DNA from: Teredinibacter sp. KSP-S5-2
GTDB lineage: Bacteria; Pseudomonadota; Gammaproteobacteria; Pseudomonadales; Cellvibrionaceae
Direction of reading: 5' to 3'
DNA length: 64,000 nt
Assembly (NCBI RefSeq): GCF_032773895.1
Contig: NZ_CP120416.1
Coordinates: forward strand, 2,230,001 to 2,294,000
Both the position numbers and the translations under genes were made by a program. The notes under the pieces are model-generated. The model saw nothing but the letters and a program-made list of their open reading frames with translations. It made no database searches and was not told where the DNA came from. How positions within the stretch are numbered: the stretch's first letter is position 1; each line of letters begins with the position of its first letter. Shown in pieces: positions 24,996 through 33,126 of the stretch.

Positions 24996-25823
24996 ATGGA
25001 TAAGCTTTCTGATTTGCTACAACATGTTCGAATTACTGCTGGCGTGTTTTACACAGGTAACTTATGTGGACTGGCATCATTTGATAAATCAAGCCAACAA
25101 GAAGGCCATATACATGTGCTTAAACGCGGCAAGATGCACCTTTCCACCCAGACAAAAAAACAGTTTGAGATTCCCTCACCAAGCTTGATTTTTCTTCCTC
25201 AACCGCTCGCTCACAAAATGACCGCAGATGAAGACGAAGGAGCAGATCTCGTTTGCGCAACCATTACCTATGGGATGGACGCCAGCAATATGCTGACTCA
25301 GGGATTACCGGAGTGCATGGTCGCCCCTTTCAGCGAACACCCACAGTTGCAGGCAATAAGTGATTGGCTGTTTCAGGAGGCATTTAAGGAACAATCCGGC
25401 AAAAATGCGGTTATGAACCGTCTGTGCGAACTGCTGGTTATCGAACTTTTTCGAATACAAATGGAAATCACCCCAAAAGCCACAGGGGTCATTGTAGGGC
25501 TTAATCACCCGAATATAGGTAATGTATTAGAAGCAATACACCGACAACCTCAGGAACGATGGTCTTTGGAAAAAATGGCTGAACTCGCGCACTTATCCCG
25601 CTCGAAGTTCGCGGCTTTGTTCAAGGATGTGGTCGGGCAACCACCGGGCGATTACATCACCGAGTGGCGCCTTGGAATAGCGCAAAACCTACTAATGAAA
25701 GGTCAGCAAATTGGTGTTGTCGCTAATAAAGTAGGCTACGAAGACGGTTCCGCGCTGGCAAGAGCATTTAGAAAAAAAACCGGACTTTCACCCAAGGAGT
25801 GGCAACACAAACACGCACAATAA
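24996..25823 (+). CDS. AraC-family transcriptional regulator
   Basis: A 275-residue regulator. The N-terminal cupin-like sensor spans about residues 1-150 ('MDKLSDLLQHVRITAGVFYT', 'IHVLKRGKMHLSTQTKKQFE', 'SLIFLPQPLAHKMTADEDEG'). Two C-terminal helix-turn-helix units cover about 175-273 ('WSLEKMAELAHLSRSKFAAL', 'IGVVANKVGYEDGSALARAF', 'KKTGLSPKEWQ'). The cysteine C28 lies next to the sensor strand and could bind metal or oxidant, which is speculative. It faces the DoxX-YHS pair across about 100 bases, so it probably controls that pair. A good terminator follows the stop. Confidence 0.93.
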   Translation: MDKLSDLLQHVRITAGVFYTGNLCGLASFDKSSQQEGHIHVLKRGKMHLSTQTKKQFEIPSPSLIFLPQPLAHKMTADEDEGADLVCATITYGMDASNMLTQGLPECMVAPFSEHPQLQAISDWLFQEAFKEQSGKNAVMNRLCELLVIELFRIQMEITPKATGVIVGLNHPNIGNVLEAIHRQPQERWSLEKMAELAHLSRSKFAALFKDVVGQPPGDYITEWRLGIAQNLLMKGQQIGVVANKVGYEDGSALARAFRKKTGLSPKEWQHKHAQ

Positions 25824-25843
25824 TCTCTATTTTTCAACAAGTT

Positions 25844-25864
25844 ACAGAATGAAGCTCATTCTGT
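25844..25864 (+). terminator. terminator of the AraC gene
   Basis: A perfect 9-bp stem ACAGAATGA/TCATTCTGT with a 3-base loop and a TTTTAG tail, 20 bases past the AraC stop. It lies between convergent genes. Confidence 0.8.
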
Positions 25865-25924
25865 TTTAGACTTTACTTTAAGTTGCTCCCCCCTGCTATT
25901 CGCAAGAAATAACAAGACCGGTTA

Positions 25925-26353
25925 TCAGTGATGACAGCATTGATGCCCTCCCTCACCATCGCCGCAATGCTGATGTTGCTTAGCACCATTACTGCAACAC
26001 ATTCTTCTGTTTTCGGATGCCGCCTGCACCTGATCCAGCTCTTGTATAGGTGTTAGTTCTGACACAAAAACTTCAGACAGGGGTGTTTTTTCCGGCGAAC
26101 GAAAAACCTTTAACCCATCGTTAAATAAGCTCTTGAGCATACAGCGACCAATGTGACGCAGAATAACGGCATCCACCCTATTCATTCTGAACAATTGTAT
26201 AAGTTGATCGCGGCTTTCCGAACTGGGGTTCCTTGCCGCCGGGTTTGCAACAACTTCCGTTTTACCTGTCTCGTCATTAACTAACATAATTTGTTTTGCG
26301 CGGGCAAAATGAACGGAAATCTTGCCGTATTGGTATGGAATTGCATAAATCAT
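25925..26353 (-). CDS. NifX/NifB-like iron-molybdenum cofactor-type protein with Cys/His-rich tail
   Basis: A 142-residue protein whose first 105 residues match the dinitrogenase iron-molybdenum cofactor biosynthesis fold (Nif-X/NifB C-terminal/MTH1175 type): 'IPYQYGKISVHFARAKQIML', 'RVDAVILRHIGRCMLKSLFN' and 'GLKVFRSPEKTPLSEV'. The last 25 residues are rich in cysteine and histidine (C119, C120, C130, C139, C140, plus five His), a likely metal-binding tail not usual for the fold. Most members outside nif clusters have no known function. It overlaps the DUF134 gene by four bases (ATGA), which is a frequent pairing. No nitrogenase genes are visible here. Confidence 0.85.
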   Translation of the reverse strand: MIYAIPYQYGKISVHFARAKQIMLVNDETGKTEVVANPAARNPSSESRDQLIQLFRMNRVDAVILRHIGRCMLKSLFNDGLKVFRSPEKTPLSEVFVSELTPIQELDQVQAASENRRMCCSNGAKQHQHCGDGEGGHQCCHH

Positions 26354-26637
26354 GACAACCTCTCAGGATCAATAGTAAGCGCCATTCCTTCGACCAAAGA
26401 TTGCGCCACCTTATGCCGGGCGCGAGCAACGATATTGCCGAAGGTTTGACGAGAGACGGCCATTTCATCCGCCGCCTGTTGATGGTTTAGGTTCAGTAAA
26501 TCAGCGAGGCGAATAGCCTCCAATTCATCTGCTTGTAACGACACGGAATCGAGCTGAGATAAGGGCACACCATTCGGTTTAAAACAGCTGAATGCAGGAC
26601 GACAGCCAATTCGCCGCCCTTTCTTAGGCCTGACCAT
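26350..26637 (-). CDS. DUF134-family DNA-binding protein
   Basis: A 95-residue protein with the DUF134 signature: 'MVRPKKGRRIGCRPAFSCFK' at the start and a sigma-70 region 4-like helix-turn-helix ('LQADELEAIRLADLLNLNHQ', 'AADEMAVSRQTFGNIVARAR'). Members are thought to be transcriptional regulators and often sit next to NifX-like genes, as here. The start at 26637 is supported by a GGAG box 6 bases upstream; the frame extends upstream to 26691 without homology. Two cysteines near the start (C12, C18) could bind a metal. It probably controls its own two-gene operon, by inference. Confidence 0.88.
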   Translation of the reverse strand: MVRPKKGRRIGCRPAFSCFKPNGVPLSQLDSVSLQADELEAIRLADLLNLNHQQAADEMAVSRQTFGNIVARARHKVAQSLVEGMALTIDPERLS

Positions 26638-26784
26638 AGTTTTCTCCACCTGGAACAAACCCACTATACGCCAGTTATTGGCATATGCCAATAACGAATT
26701 TATATCGCTTTAATGTAGGGAATGGCAATACTGAAAAGGTTTTAGCCATTAAATGCTCGACACTCGGCATCAAGAAAGAGAGGC

Positions 26785-27210
26785 TTACATGCTAAAACTC
26801 AAAGTGAACATCAACAGTCCTATAAACAAAAGTAACAAGCTTGGCCACAAAAAAGAGTGTGCCAAAAAGGAGACCTCAGGTTTTTCAGGTTTGTAGAAAA
26901 CCTTAACTTTATCTCCCACTTGAACACCATCAACCAACTCCGACTCTCTCAATATTGGAGCGGAATAAAGCCGGTTTCCTACATACTGACAGCCCTCAAT
27001 AACATAGGTATAACTTAACCTTAAAACAGTTTCCTTTTCACCAAGGCTCCACGGAGTAATAAAACGTGAAGCAATCCTTTGTTGCTGATTTTGCTGAACA
27101 CGGCCAACAATGTAAGGCCATTTTCTGCTCGCCAATGTCCGCACCAAATTGGCGAGAGCGAACAGACTGATAGCTGCGCCGACGAAAAACATAAACCAGG
27201 ATAACGTCAT
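26785..27210 (-). CDS. DUF3592-family membrane protein
   Basis: A 141-residue inner-membrane protein with helices at about residues 3-23 ('LSWFMFFVGAAISLFALANL') and 118-138 ('LWPSLLLLFIGLLMFTLSFS'). Between them is a soluble beta-rich domain with 'LSYTYVIEGCQYVGNRLYSA' and 'VQVGDKVKVFYKPEKPEVSF', the DUF3592 pattern. Members have no established function. It sits between the DUF134 pair and the cupin gene, all on the minus strand, but with gaps of over 50 bases, so it is probably transcribed on its own. No regulatory site was seen. Confidence 0.82.
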   Translation of the reverse strand: MTLSWFMFFVGAAISLFALANLVRTLASRKWPYIVGRVQQNQQQRIASRFITPWSLGEKETVLRLSYTYVIEGCQYVGNRLYSAPILRESELVDGVQVGDKVKVFYKPEKPEVSFLAHSFLWPSLLLLFIGLLMFTLSFSM

Positions 27211-27266
27211 ATATGAGCCAGAAATAAGTTATCTATCCAGATCATCCAAACCGGATAAGAAAAATA

Positions 27267-27671
27267 TCATTTTTTACTCAGCTGTACTGTTGCTGTGCTT
27301 TCATCTTTCACGATATAGAACACGGTAAATGCCGCCACATTTTTTCCTGCATTATTGAACTTGGTAATGTTCACGCCTTGAGGCTCGTAAAACGTATCTC
27401 CCTCCTTCAATATTACCTCCTTGCTCCCCTCTTCCTTATAGATAATCACCCCTTTGTTCACAACGCCAAAGGTAGGCACAGGGTGCCGGTGATTTGGAGC
27501 AGAAAACCCTGGTGACATTTCAATACGCTGGGATTTAATAAACGCCTTTTCACCAGTCAATGAAAACTCGCGGAAGAACTTGTTTTCACGAGTTATGCCT
27601 TCAGCGGCTGTAACCTGACTGGAGAAAACAATACCTAATAGCAACAAGGTATTTTTAAGATGTAAACTCAA
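27267..27671 (-). CDS. exported cupin-domain protein
   Basis: A 134-residue exported protein with a signal peptide ('LKNTLLLLGIVFSSQVTAAE') cut near residue 23. The cupin core runs from about residue 45 to 120: 'SPGFSAPNHRHPVPTFGVVN' (metal-ligand histidines in the HRHP stretch) and 'LKEGDTFYEPQGVNITKFNN'. Only the first cupin motif has two histidines; the second motif lacks a clear His. Small periplasmic cupins bind metal or small ligands, but the substrate is unknown. It does not form a tight operon with either neighbour (57 bases to DUF3592 gene, over 120 to the M15 gene). Confidence 0.85.
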   Translation of the reverse strand: MSLHLKNTLLLLGIVFSSQVTAAEGITRENKFFREFSLTGEKAFIKSQRIEMSPGFSAPNHRHPVPTFGVVNKGVIIYKEEGSKEVILKEGDTFYEPQGVNITKFNNAGKNVAAFTVFYIVKDESTATVQLSKK

Positions 27672-27797
27672 TTGAAATTCCTTACAAAAACGGTAAATAA
27701 GATTCTATCGTACTTTTATTAGTATACGTTCCAATAATGACAAATAGTGTATCCACCAAAAAGGGACGACAAATAGACAAAGAGTATGACTATGATA

Positions 27798-28499
27798 TTA
27801 GCCCCAAAGCTGAGTTAATTTTTGTTTATAGGCTGCCTGGTCGTTTAGGTTGAGAGCATCATCAAGGTGTATTGGATCTGGAGTAGAAAAAGTTCCTCCC
27901 CAGCGCAATGGGGATGCGTCTTTCGCTAACCAGTTAAGAAAACGTTTTACTTGAGCATCAGAAACAGGGTCATCTGTATTTTCCTGGCTAATATCTAATT
28001 CAGTGATGCGTTTGGAATTGTAATACTCTCCCCCATACTGGAGGTTGAAATCAAGCGCATGCCCTACAAAATGGTTGGAACTTTTGGCGGGTTCTACAAC
28101 GGTGTTGGTAATGTCTTGATCCGGTTTACGCAGCGAGCTGGTCACGATAAGCTGTAACTCCAACGTTTTCAGCTTTTCATCAATTTGCGTTAGAAAAACA
28201 ACAAAATCCTCATCAATTCGAATTAAATCGCCGGAAATATTTGAACCTTGTGATTGAAAATTAACAATATTCGCCGTTACCCCAGCGGTGGCTTCTGGAG
28301 GAGGTGCTGCTTCCGTGTAGTCAGCAGAAATATAGCCTTCACGCCCATTTTGATCTCGTACTTTTAGCCAATGCTGATCATCCAGCACTTCAAGTAACGA
28401 TCCATTTTTCAGTACGTCCAACACCTCACCGGAAATCGGAGAGGCTCTCAATCTTAAGCCTGAACGGGCATTGGTGGTGCAATATCGTCGTGCTTTCAT
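27798..28499 (-). CDS. SH3-domain M15-family peptidase, no signal peptide
   Basis: A 233-residue two-domain protein. Residues 8-65 form a bacterial SH3 domain ('SGLRLRASPISGEVLDVLKN', 'HWLKVRDQNGREGYISADY'). Residues 95-215 form an M15 metallopeptidase: the SxHxxGxAxD motif is complete (S141, H143, G146, A148, D150) and the second zinc box is 'DPIH' (D208, H211) after a WGG turn (W200), as in endolysin-type L-Ala-D-Glu peptidases. It has no N-terminal signal peptide, which is odd for an enzyme acting on the wall; export by a partner or a cytoplasmic role is open. It is the last gene of a four-gene operon with two lipoproteins and a membrane protein. Confidence 0.85.
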   Translation of the reverse strand: MKARRYCTTNARSGLRLRASPISGEVLDVLKNGSLLEVLDDQHWLKVRDQNGREGYISADYTEAAPPPEATAGVTANIVNFQSQGSNISGDLIRIDEDFVVFLTQIDEKLKTLELQLIVTSSLRKPDQDITNTVVEPAKSSNHFVGHALDFNLQYGGEYYNSKRITELDISQENTDDPVSDAQVKRFLNWLAKDASPLRWGGTFSTPDPIHLDDALNLNDQAAYKQKLTQLWG

Positions 28500-28533
28500 A
28501 GTCCAGCTTCCGCATTCTACCCCTTATCATCAA

Positions 28534-30270
28534 TTACCCTTTTGGTTGATCATCGGATTTTTTTATTTGATCCCCTTGAAGGGTAATGAGCTTTTCTTCC
28601 CCCGTTTCATTATCTAAAACCTTGGCTTCGTACGAATCCCCTCCCAGACTCTTCCTAATTGCCAACTGAGTGCCCACGTCCAGCCCAGCAATGCCTTTAA
28701 TCAAAGTAACATTTTCGCCGGAGGCAAAACTGTCTGCCTGGGGTGTCGGTGTAGCTTCCGGCTCATTTTCTTTCTTTTCATGCAACATATTTTGCATGAC
28801 GCCCACTCGTATTCGCGAGTCACGCAGCCCTGCGCCCAATAGACCATCAACGGATTTTCTCACCGCCACCAAAACAACTTCGGAAGAGAAACCGGCAACA
28901 AAAGCTAACAGCACGCCTGCCGCCATATTTTCCGGTTTGGAATAGGAATACACGAGAATGGCGATAACCGGCGCAGAAATAACTTGCAGGATTTGAAACA
29001 AAATATATTCACGGGCTTCCGGTGCCGTAATAGGTGGCGCCAGCTCGACGTTTTCCTTAATCTTTTTCTCAAAGTTATCTTTATATTGTTGGGTGGCACG
29101 CCGCTGGTATTCAGGCACGCGACGAATCATGGAGATTAAGGCACCGGCAATGGATAGAATAAAGAAGTACAAAGGAACAATAATGCCCCCCACAACCGGC
29201 TGTCCAGGTAAAAAATTGACCATTTTTTCAGATTTTTTACTGGTCTGTTGTAGCTGAGTATATTCTCGGTTTAGTGTATTCCATTCGGCTTGAGCTTCAT
29301 TTATTTTAGTCTTAAGCGCAGTTGCCTGTGCAGCGAAAAACTGTTTCTTGTTTTTATCTGCGCAATCCGGGCATGCCACACAGCTTTGTGGTAACGAAAC
29401 CGGATTGGTTGGGTCAACATTCAAAACCGTTAATGAGTCCCCAATTTGATCCAGGCACTTTTTATATTGAGCAATACTGTTTTTCCTGTCATTGAGGGCG
29501 CTTGCCGTACCCGTCAACGCCTGCTCGAGTGATGAGTAGCCCCCCTGCTCACCGTTGCTACTTGAATTAAATTTTTGTTTTCCCAAATATTGAGAAAAGC
29601 AATCGCCGGAGATGTGGCACAACATTATATTGCCACCAATACTCACCACCCATTGAGGCGGCAAATCACCACAAAAAGCCCCATCGGGCATTGCATCCAG
29701 CTGAACTTTTACCCGATCCTTATCGATATCCGGGTTATCGCTTAAAAACTGTGTCAATGCATCTTTTAGTTTACCCGAATCGCCAGAGCGCGAGCCAAAA
29801 TCACATCCGGGTAAAACAGCCAAAGGACTGGAAATATAATAGAAGGCTTGATTGGGCTGGCTGTCGTTTTTCTTGGAGGAAATAACAATAGGTTCTTCAA
29901 GCAAAAATAAAATGGATAAACTTGCCGAGGTAACTAAGGCAATAAAAAGGTATGCAAAACGTAAAATCACATTAAAACGCGAGTTGTCTGCGGTTATAGA
30001 TGCATCGTCTTGCAATCCCGCCACAGTTTCTTTGCTAGAACTATTCAACGGCCGCGTAAAGATCAATATTGAGAAGAACAAAAGCGCAAAGGCAATATAA
30101 TGAGAAATGAGAATCTCCCCTTCACTACCTTTGCTGCTCTCTATACCGAATTCCAGGTGCACAGATGCCATTAGCAAAATGAGCGTGAGCAACGCCAACA
30201 AGCCCGCACTATCCTGCACCCAACAAATACACTGTTTTAAAGACGGCAACTTAATAACGGGTTTTTCCAT
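28534..30270 (-). CDS. six-helix inner-membrane protein with Cys-rich periplasmic domain (unrecognised)
   Basis: A 578-residue protein that I do not recognise. Predicted helices lie at about 20-40, 56-72, 101-123, 358-382, 426-443 and 447-471. Between helices 3 and 4 is a periplasmic domain of about 230 residues with eight cysteines, including a CxxCxxC group (C297, C300, C303), and a short coiled coil near 310-350. After helix 6 a cytoplasmic tail of about 100 residues ends in a Thr/Lys/Gly-rich beta region ('LIKGIAGLDVGTQLAIRK'). I start at the ATG at 30270 because AAGGTG precedes it at good spacing; another ATG lies four codons upstream. It follows the 558-residue lipoprotein gene by 32 bases and precedes the peptidase gene by 34. 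Confidence 0.75.
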   Translation of the reverse strand: MEKPVIKLPSLKQCICWVQDSAGLLALLTLILLMASVHLEFGIESSKGSEGEILISHYIAFALLFFSILIFTRPLNSSSKETVAGLQDDASITADNSRFNVILRFAYLFIALVTSASLSILFLLEEPIVISSKKNDSQPNQAFYYISSPLAVLPGCDFGSRSGDSGKLKDALTQFLSDNPDIDKDRVKVQLDAMPDGAFCGDLPPQWVVSIGGNIMLCHISGDCFSQYLGKQKFNSSSNGEQGGYSSLEQALTGTASALNDRKNSIAQYKKCLDQIGDSLTVLNVDPTNPVSLPQSCVACPDCADKNKKQFFAAQATALKTKINEAQAEWNTLNREYTQLQQTSKKSEKMVNFLPGQPVVGGIIVPLYFFILSIAGALISMIRRVPEYQRRATQQYKDNFEKKIKENVELAPPITAPEAREYILFQILQVISAPVIAILVYSYSKPENMAAGVLLAFVAGFSSEVVLVAVRKSVDGLLGAGLRDSRIRVGVMQNMLHEKKENEPEATPTPQADSFASGENVTLIKGIAGLDVGTQLAIRKSLGGDSYEAKVLDNETGEEKLITLQGDQIKKSDDQPKG

Positions 30271-30302
30271 GACCACCTTCATATATTGAGGTGCTATTTC
30301 AC

Positions 30303-31979
30303 CTATTCATGTTCAAATAGCGGTTTATGCCCTTCAAGAATAGCTCTGAGCCTGGAGGCCAGTTCTTTCGTTTGAGAATCATCTGCCTGATTTACTTCTT
30401 CCAGTAAATCACGTAGATTTCGCTTCATATTGGTAATCGCCTTTTCTCGTGCATCCAATGAAGTCTTTAATTCAACCTGCTTTGCTACAGCATCTGCCTG
30501 AGTAGTCAACTCCAGGGAAGTAGCACCGTCCTCTCCGAGTTTAACGCCGGCTCCTGCTACACCGCCAGCGACCGTTAGTGCTGCGTCGGCAAGCGAGCGG
30601 GCAATATTCAGCTGACTTTTTACCGCAGCAGAAACGGAGTTTTCGCCGTAATGCACCCGGTAACGAATAGGGTTGTCGCGCACCACTAAGGCAGATACTT
30701 TGCCATCACCACTAAAATAGGTTTTGGCAAACTTTTTATTCCAATGGGCTTCGTTGGCAGGATCCGTTACAGCCCGCCATACCGGATCGCCCGAATCCTG
30801 TAAACGGTCAATTTGCTCCATAAATTTGGAGGAATTTTGTACCAAACCAATCAGAGCAGTACTCGCAGAAACACTGTCGGTTTGATTTTCTCTTAACAAC
30901 TCCAGTTCATTACCCAAGGCTTTAACTGAACTGCTTAAGCCCTGAGAACCGAGCTGTTTATTAAGGCTCGCGGCACTGAGATTACTACCACCATAACGGG
31001 CGGTACTCATAGCAACCAACTGCTGTATATTGATTTTTACATTATCTGCGATTGCGCGAATCCGCTGTTTTTCCTTGCTATTTTTGGCATTTAACAGAAC
31101 CACATTCAACAAGTTCTCAAGATTTGCCCAATTGATATAAAAGCGTGCCGCAGGTTGCCGCATCGCTTCGTATTGGGCAACCAAGCGTGCTGTGGAGGTC
31201 AAAATGTCGGTTTTCGCTTGCTGTAATTCAATACTTTTTGCCAGTTCCCTGAGCGCCCTATCATTACCCAGGGATTCCGGTATTTCTTCACCTTTGTCAG
31301 CGCAGTATAAGCTAAATTTTTCGGTATATAATTTTGTGTTGCTGCACTCATGATCCTGTTTGGGGATCTTATTATTTTTTTTGAATGTTTTTTTGTCCTG
31401 AGTATCCGCAGCTTGAAATTCAGCAATACGATTGCGTAAAGTTTCAAGATAAGCATCAAGATTGTTGTATACGGTATTTATTTTTGATTGAAAGAGTAAA
31501 ATATTTTCACACTCGGCTTGAGTATATTGGGCCATTCTGAAATAAAGTTTCTCCAGCTCTCCCATAGCCTTCATTGTTGGCATTTCTGTATGCAAGAAGA
31601 AGTCGGTAACGTCCACGTCTTGACCATTCTGTTGCGCTATATTTAACTTTTGTATTTGCTGCTTACAACTATCGTCAGACAATACAGAATCCAACCATAG
31701 TTTATCTGATAGTCGAGACCCCCCGGCTCCTTGCCAGGCCGAAGTGTAAAGTTCCACCGCACGTGTATTCACATAGAGACGATGGGAATAATCTTGTTGT
31801 GCTGCAACAGCAAGCTTTTGCGTATTCAAAATCATTTGTTCCGCTTGACTTGGTGTTAAGAGGGGTTCAATTTTTGGATTTTCATCATACATATCCACGT
31901 GTATGGTCATTTCCGACGTTGCGCAGCCGACGCATAAAACCAGGACCAGATGTAGAGAGAGTAATTTACATAATGTCAT
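30303..31979 (-). CDS. large coiled-coil outer-membrane-type lipoprotein (unrecognised)
   Basis: A 558-residue lipoprotein. The first 19 residues are a signal peptide ending in the lipobox 'LCVGC', with the acylated Cys near residue 19; the next residues (ATSE) lack Asp at +2, so sorting to the outer membrane is expected. The rest is mainly helical and charged, with long coiled-coil stretches (for example 'AAQQDYSHRLYVNTRAVEL', 'LAKSIELQQAKTDILTSTA', 'KQVELKTSLDAREKAITNMK') and one Gly/Ala-rich helix 'AALTVAGGVAGAGVKLGEDG'. No known domain was recognised. The ATG at 31979 shares a base with the stop of the upstream lipoprotein gene (TGATG), so the two are coupled. Confidence 0.78.
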   Translation of the reverse strand: MTLCKLLSLHLVLVLCVGCATSEMTIHVDMYDENPKIEPLLTPSQAEQMILNTQKLAVAAQQDYSHRLYVNTRAVELYTSAWQGAGGSRLSDKLWLDSVLSDDSCKQQIQKLNIAQQNGQDVDVTDFFLHTEMPTMKAMGELEKLYFRMAQYTQAECENILLFQSKINTVYNNLDAYLETLRNRIAEFQAADTQDKKTFKKNNKIPKQDHECSNTKLYTEKFSLYCADKGEEIPESLGNDRALRELAKSIELQQAKTDILTSTARLVAQYEAMRQPAARFYINWANLENLLNVVLLNAKNSKEKQRIRAIADNVKINIQQLVAMSTARYGGSNLSAASLNKQLGSQGLSSSVKALGNELELLRENQTDSVSASTALIGLVQNSSKFMEQIDRLQDSGDPVWRAVTDPANEAHWNKKFAKTYFSGDGKVSALVVRDNPIRYRVHYGENSVSAAVKSQLNIARSLADAALTVAGGVAGAGVKLGEDGATSLELTTQADAVAKQVELKTSLDAREKAITNMKRNLRDLLEEVNQADDSQTKELASRLRAILEGHKPLFEHE

Positions 31980-32746
31980 CACATGCTCTCCAACAGAAAC
32001 AGTAGCGTTCGGATATGCTCATTTAGGTTGTTTTTATCCGGGTTATTTTCCGTTGCGGTTTTTGCATCATCAATTTTACTCACCAGAGCAGCATCCAATT
32101 TTTTATTGGCGTTATTCTGGCTTTCTAATGTAGCAACCTGGTTGGAATTATTTTGCTGTACAACCTGAGCCAGCTTAAGCACACCGGCACTGGTTGCTTT
32201 TGAGTTGCTAAATTGTTCGATATTTTCCAGTACCTTAGTCGGGTCTGCGGTTAAAAAGAACACCAGCTTCTGCCCACTTCGACGCATCACCATGCTCGCC
32301 TCAGGGTTGTATTCCATTTCTACTGCACCATCGGGTAGCGCGATACCATCTCCAGCGGTCGCACGCACCAGACGCTGAGCATTCAGTAAACGCTTGATTG
32401 TTTCCGAGGAAGAGTTCGGATCTTTAGCCGCATTTAAGTAAGCGATGTGGGTATCCAGTATGGCTTTATTGACGGCTTCTTTTAGCTCTTTTTCCGTATT
32501 CACAGCGTTGGCAGAAAACTCTTCGATATTTCCACCGTACAGTTGGTCAACAGCATCGGCTGGCAGCCAGTATGCGTAGTACTTGGCATCAGTAAAACGG
32601 GTTTCAACATCGACCCGGATACGATAAAAGTTAACGTTTTCACCACTGGGCACTGCCAGGTAAAAAGTCTCTTCAACGTCCATTGGCCCAAAATAAGCGC
32701 ATGCATTAAGAAAGATAGTGAGCACAAGAAGGGCGTGTCTTTTCAT
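31979..32746 (-). CDS. small lipoprotein, first gene of the four-gene envelope operon (unrecognised)
   Basis: A 255-residue lipoprotein. The signal peptide 'MKRHALLVLTIFLNACAYFG' has the lipobox 'FLNAC' with the acylated Cys at residue 16. The start at 32746 is chosen for this signal; the upstream in-frame start at 32767 adds residues without it. Residues 25-110 look beta-rich and contain a 'YLAVPSGENVNFYRIRVDVE' segment, and the C-terminal 90 residues are helical and Asn/Gln-rich ('LESQNNANKKLDAALVSKID'). No family was recognised. It is the first gene of an operon with a second lipoprotein, a six-helix membrane protein and an M15 peptidase. Confidence 0.75.
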   Translation of the reverse strand: MKRHALLVLTIFLNACAYFGPMDVEETFYLAVPSGENVNFYRIRVDVETRFTDAKYYAYWLPADAVDQLYGGNIEEFSANAVNTEKELKEAVNKAILDTHIAYLNAAKDPNSSSETIKRLLNAQRLVRATAGDGIALPDGAVEMEYNPEASMVMRRSGQKLVFFLTADPTKVLENIEQFSNSKATSAGVLKLAQVVQQNNSNQVATLESQNNANKKLDAALVSKIDDAKTATENNPDKNNLNEHIRTLLFLLESM

Positions 32747-33126
32747 ACGAAATAACCCTGAACACAAAACTCATACGATAAAAAACACGAATAAACTAGA
32801 GCGGGACGGTCAAAAGCAACATAATGTCGCCCTGTTCCACAATTTATTTGTTCATTGCCGTAACTGTAAAAAACCGCTTGTTATCAGTTGCATTGGATAT
32901 CTATTTTTAGCCTAGTAAGAAACCTCAGAAATTCAACTGATTTATTTCCCAGTAAAAAGTACCGATTTATATATAGAGGCAACGGTTATTTCCTCGCTTT
33001 ACCCTCCTCTATTTTTATTACCGTAAACAAATCTACCTTGAATTAATGCATACCAATACTTGCGATTCTGTGTATTCAAAAATATGATTCCACGCCTGTT
33101 TAGTAAAACCACATAAAATTTCCATT
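32747..33126. other. divergent intergenic region between the lipoprotein operon and the COG0523 GTPase
   Basis: About 380 bases that must hold promoters for both directions. I looked for a Zur-type operator because COG0523 GTPases are often zinc-regulated, but no symmetric TGTTATA/TATAACA-like site is visible. The stretch is AT-rich near 32940-33030. No gene or RNA family was recognised. Confidence 0.5.

Noticed and set aside
32747-33126. Zur operator upstream of the COG0523 GTPase
   Set aside because: No symmetric site resembling the known gammaproteobacterial Zur box was found by eye, so zinc control is not claimed.
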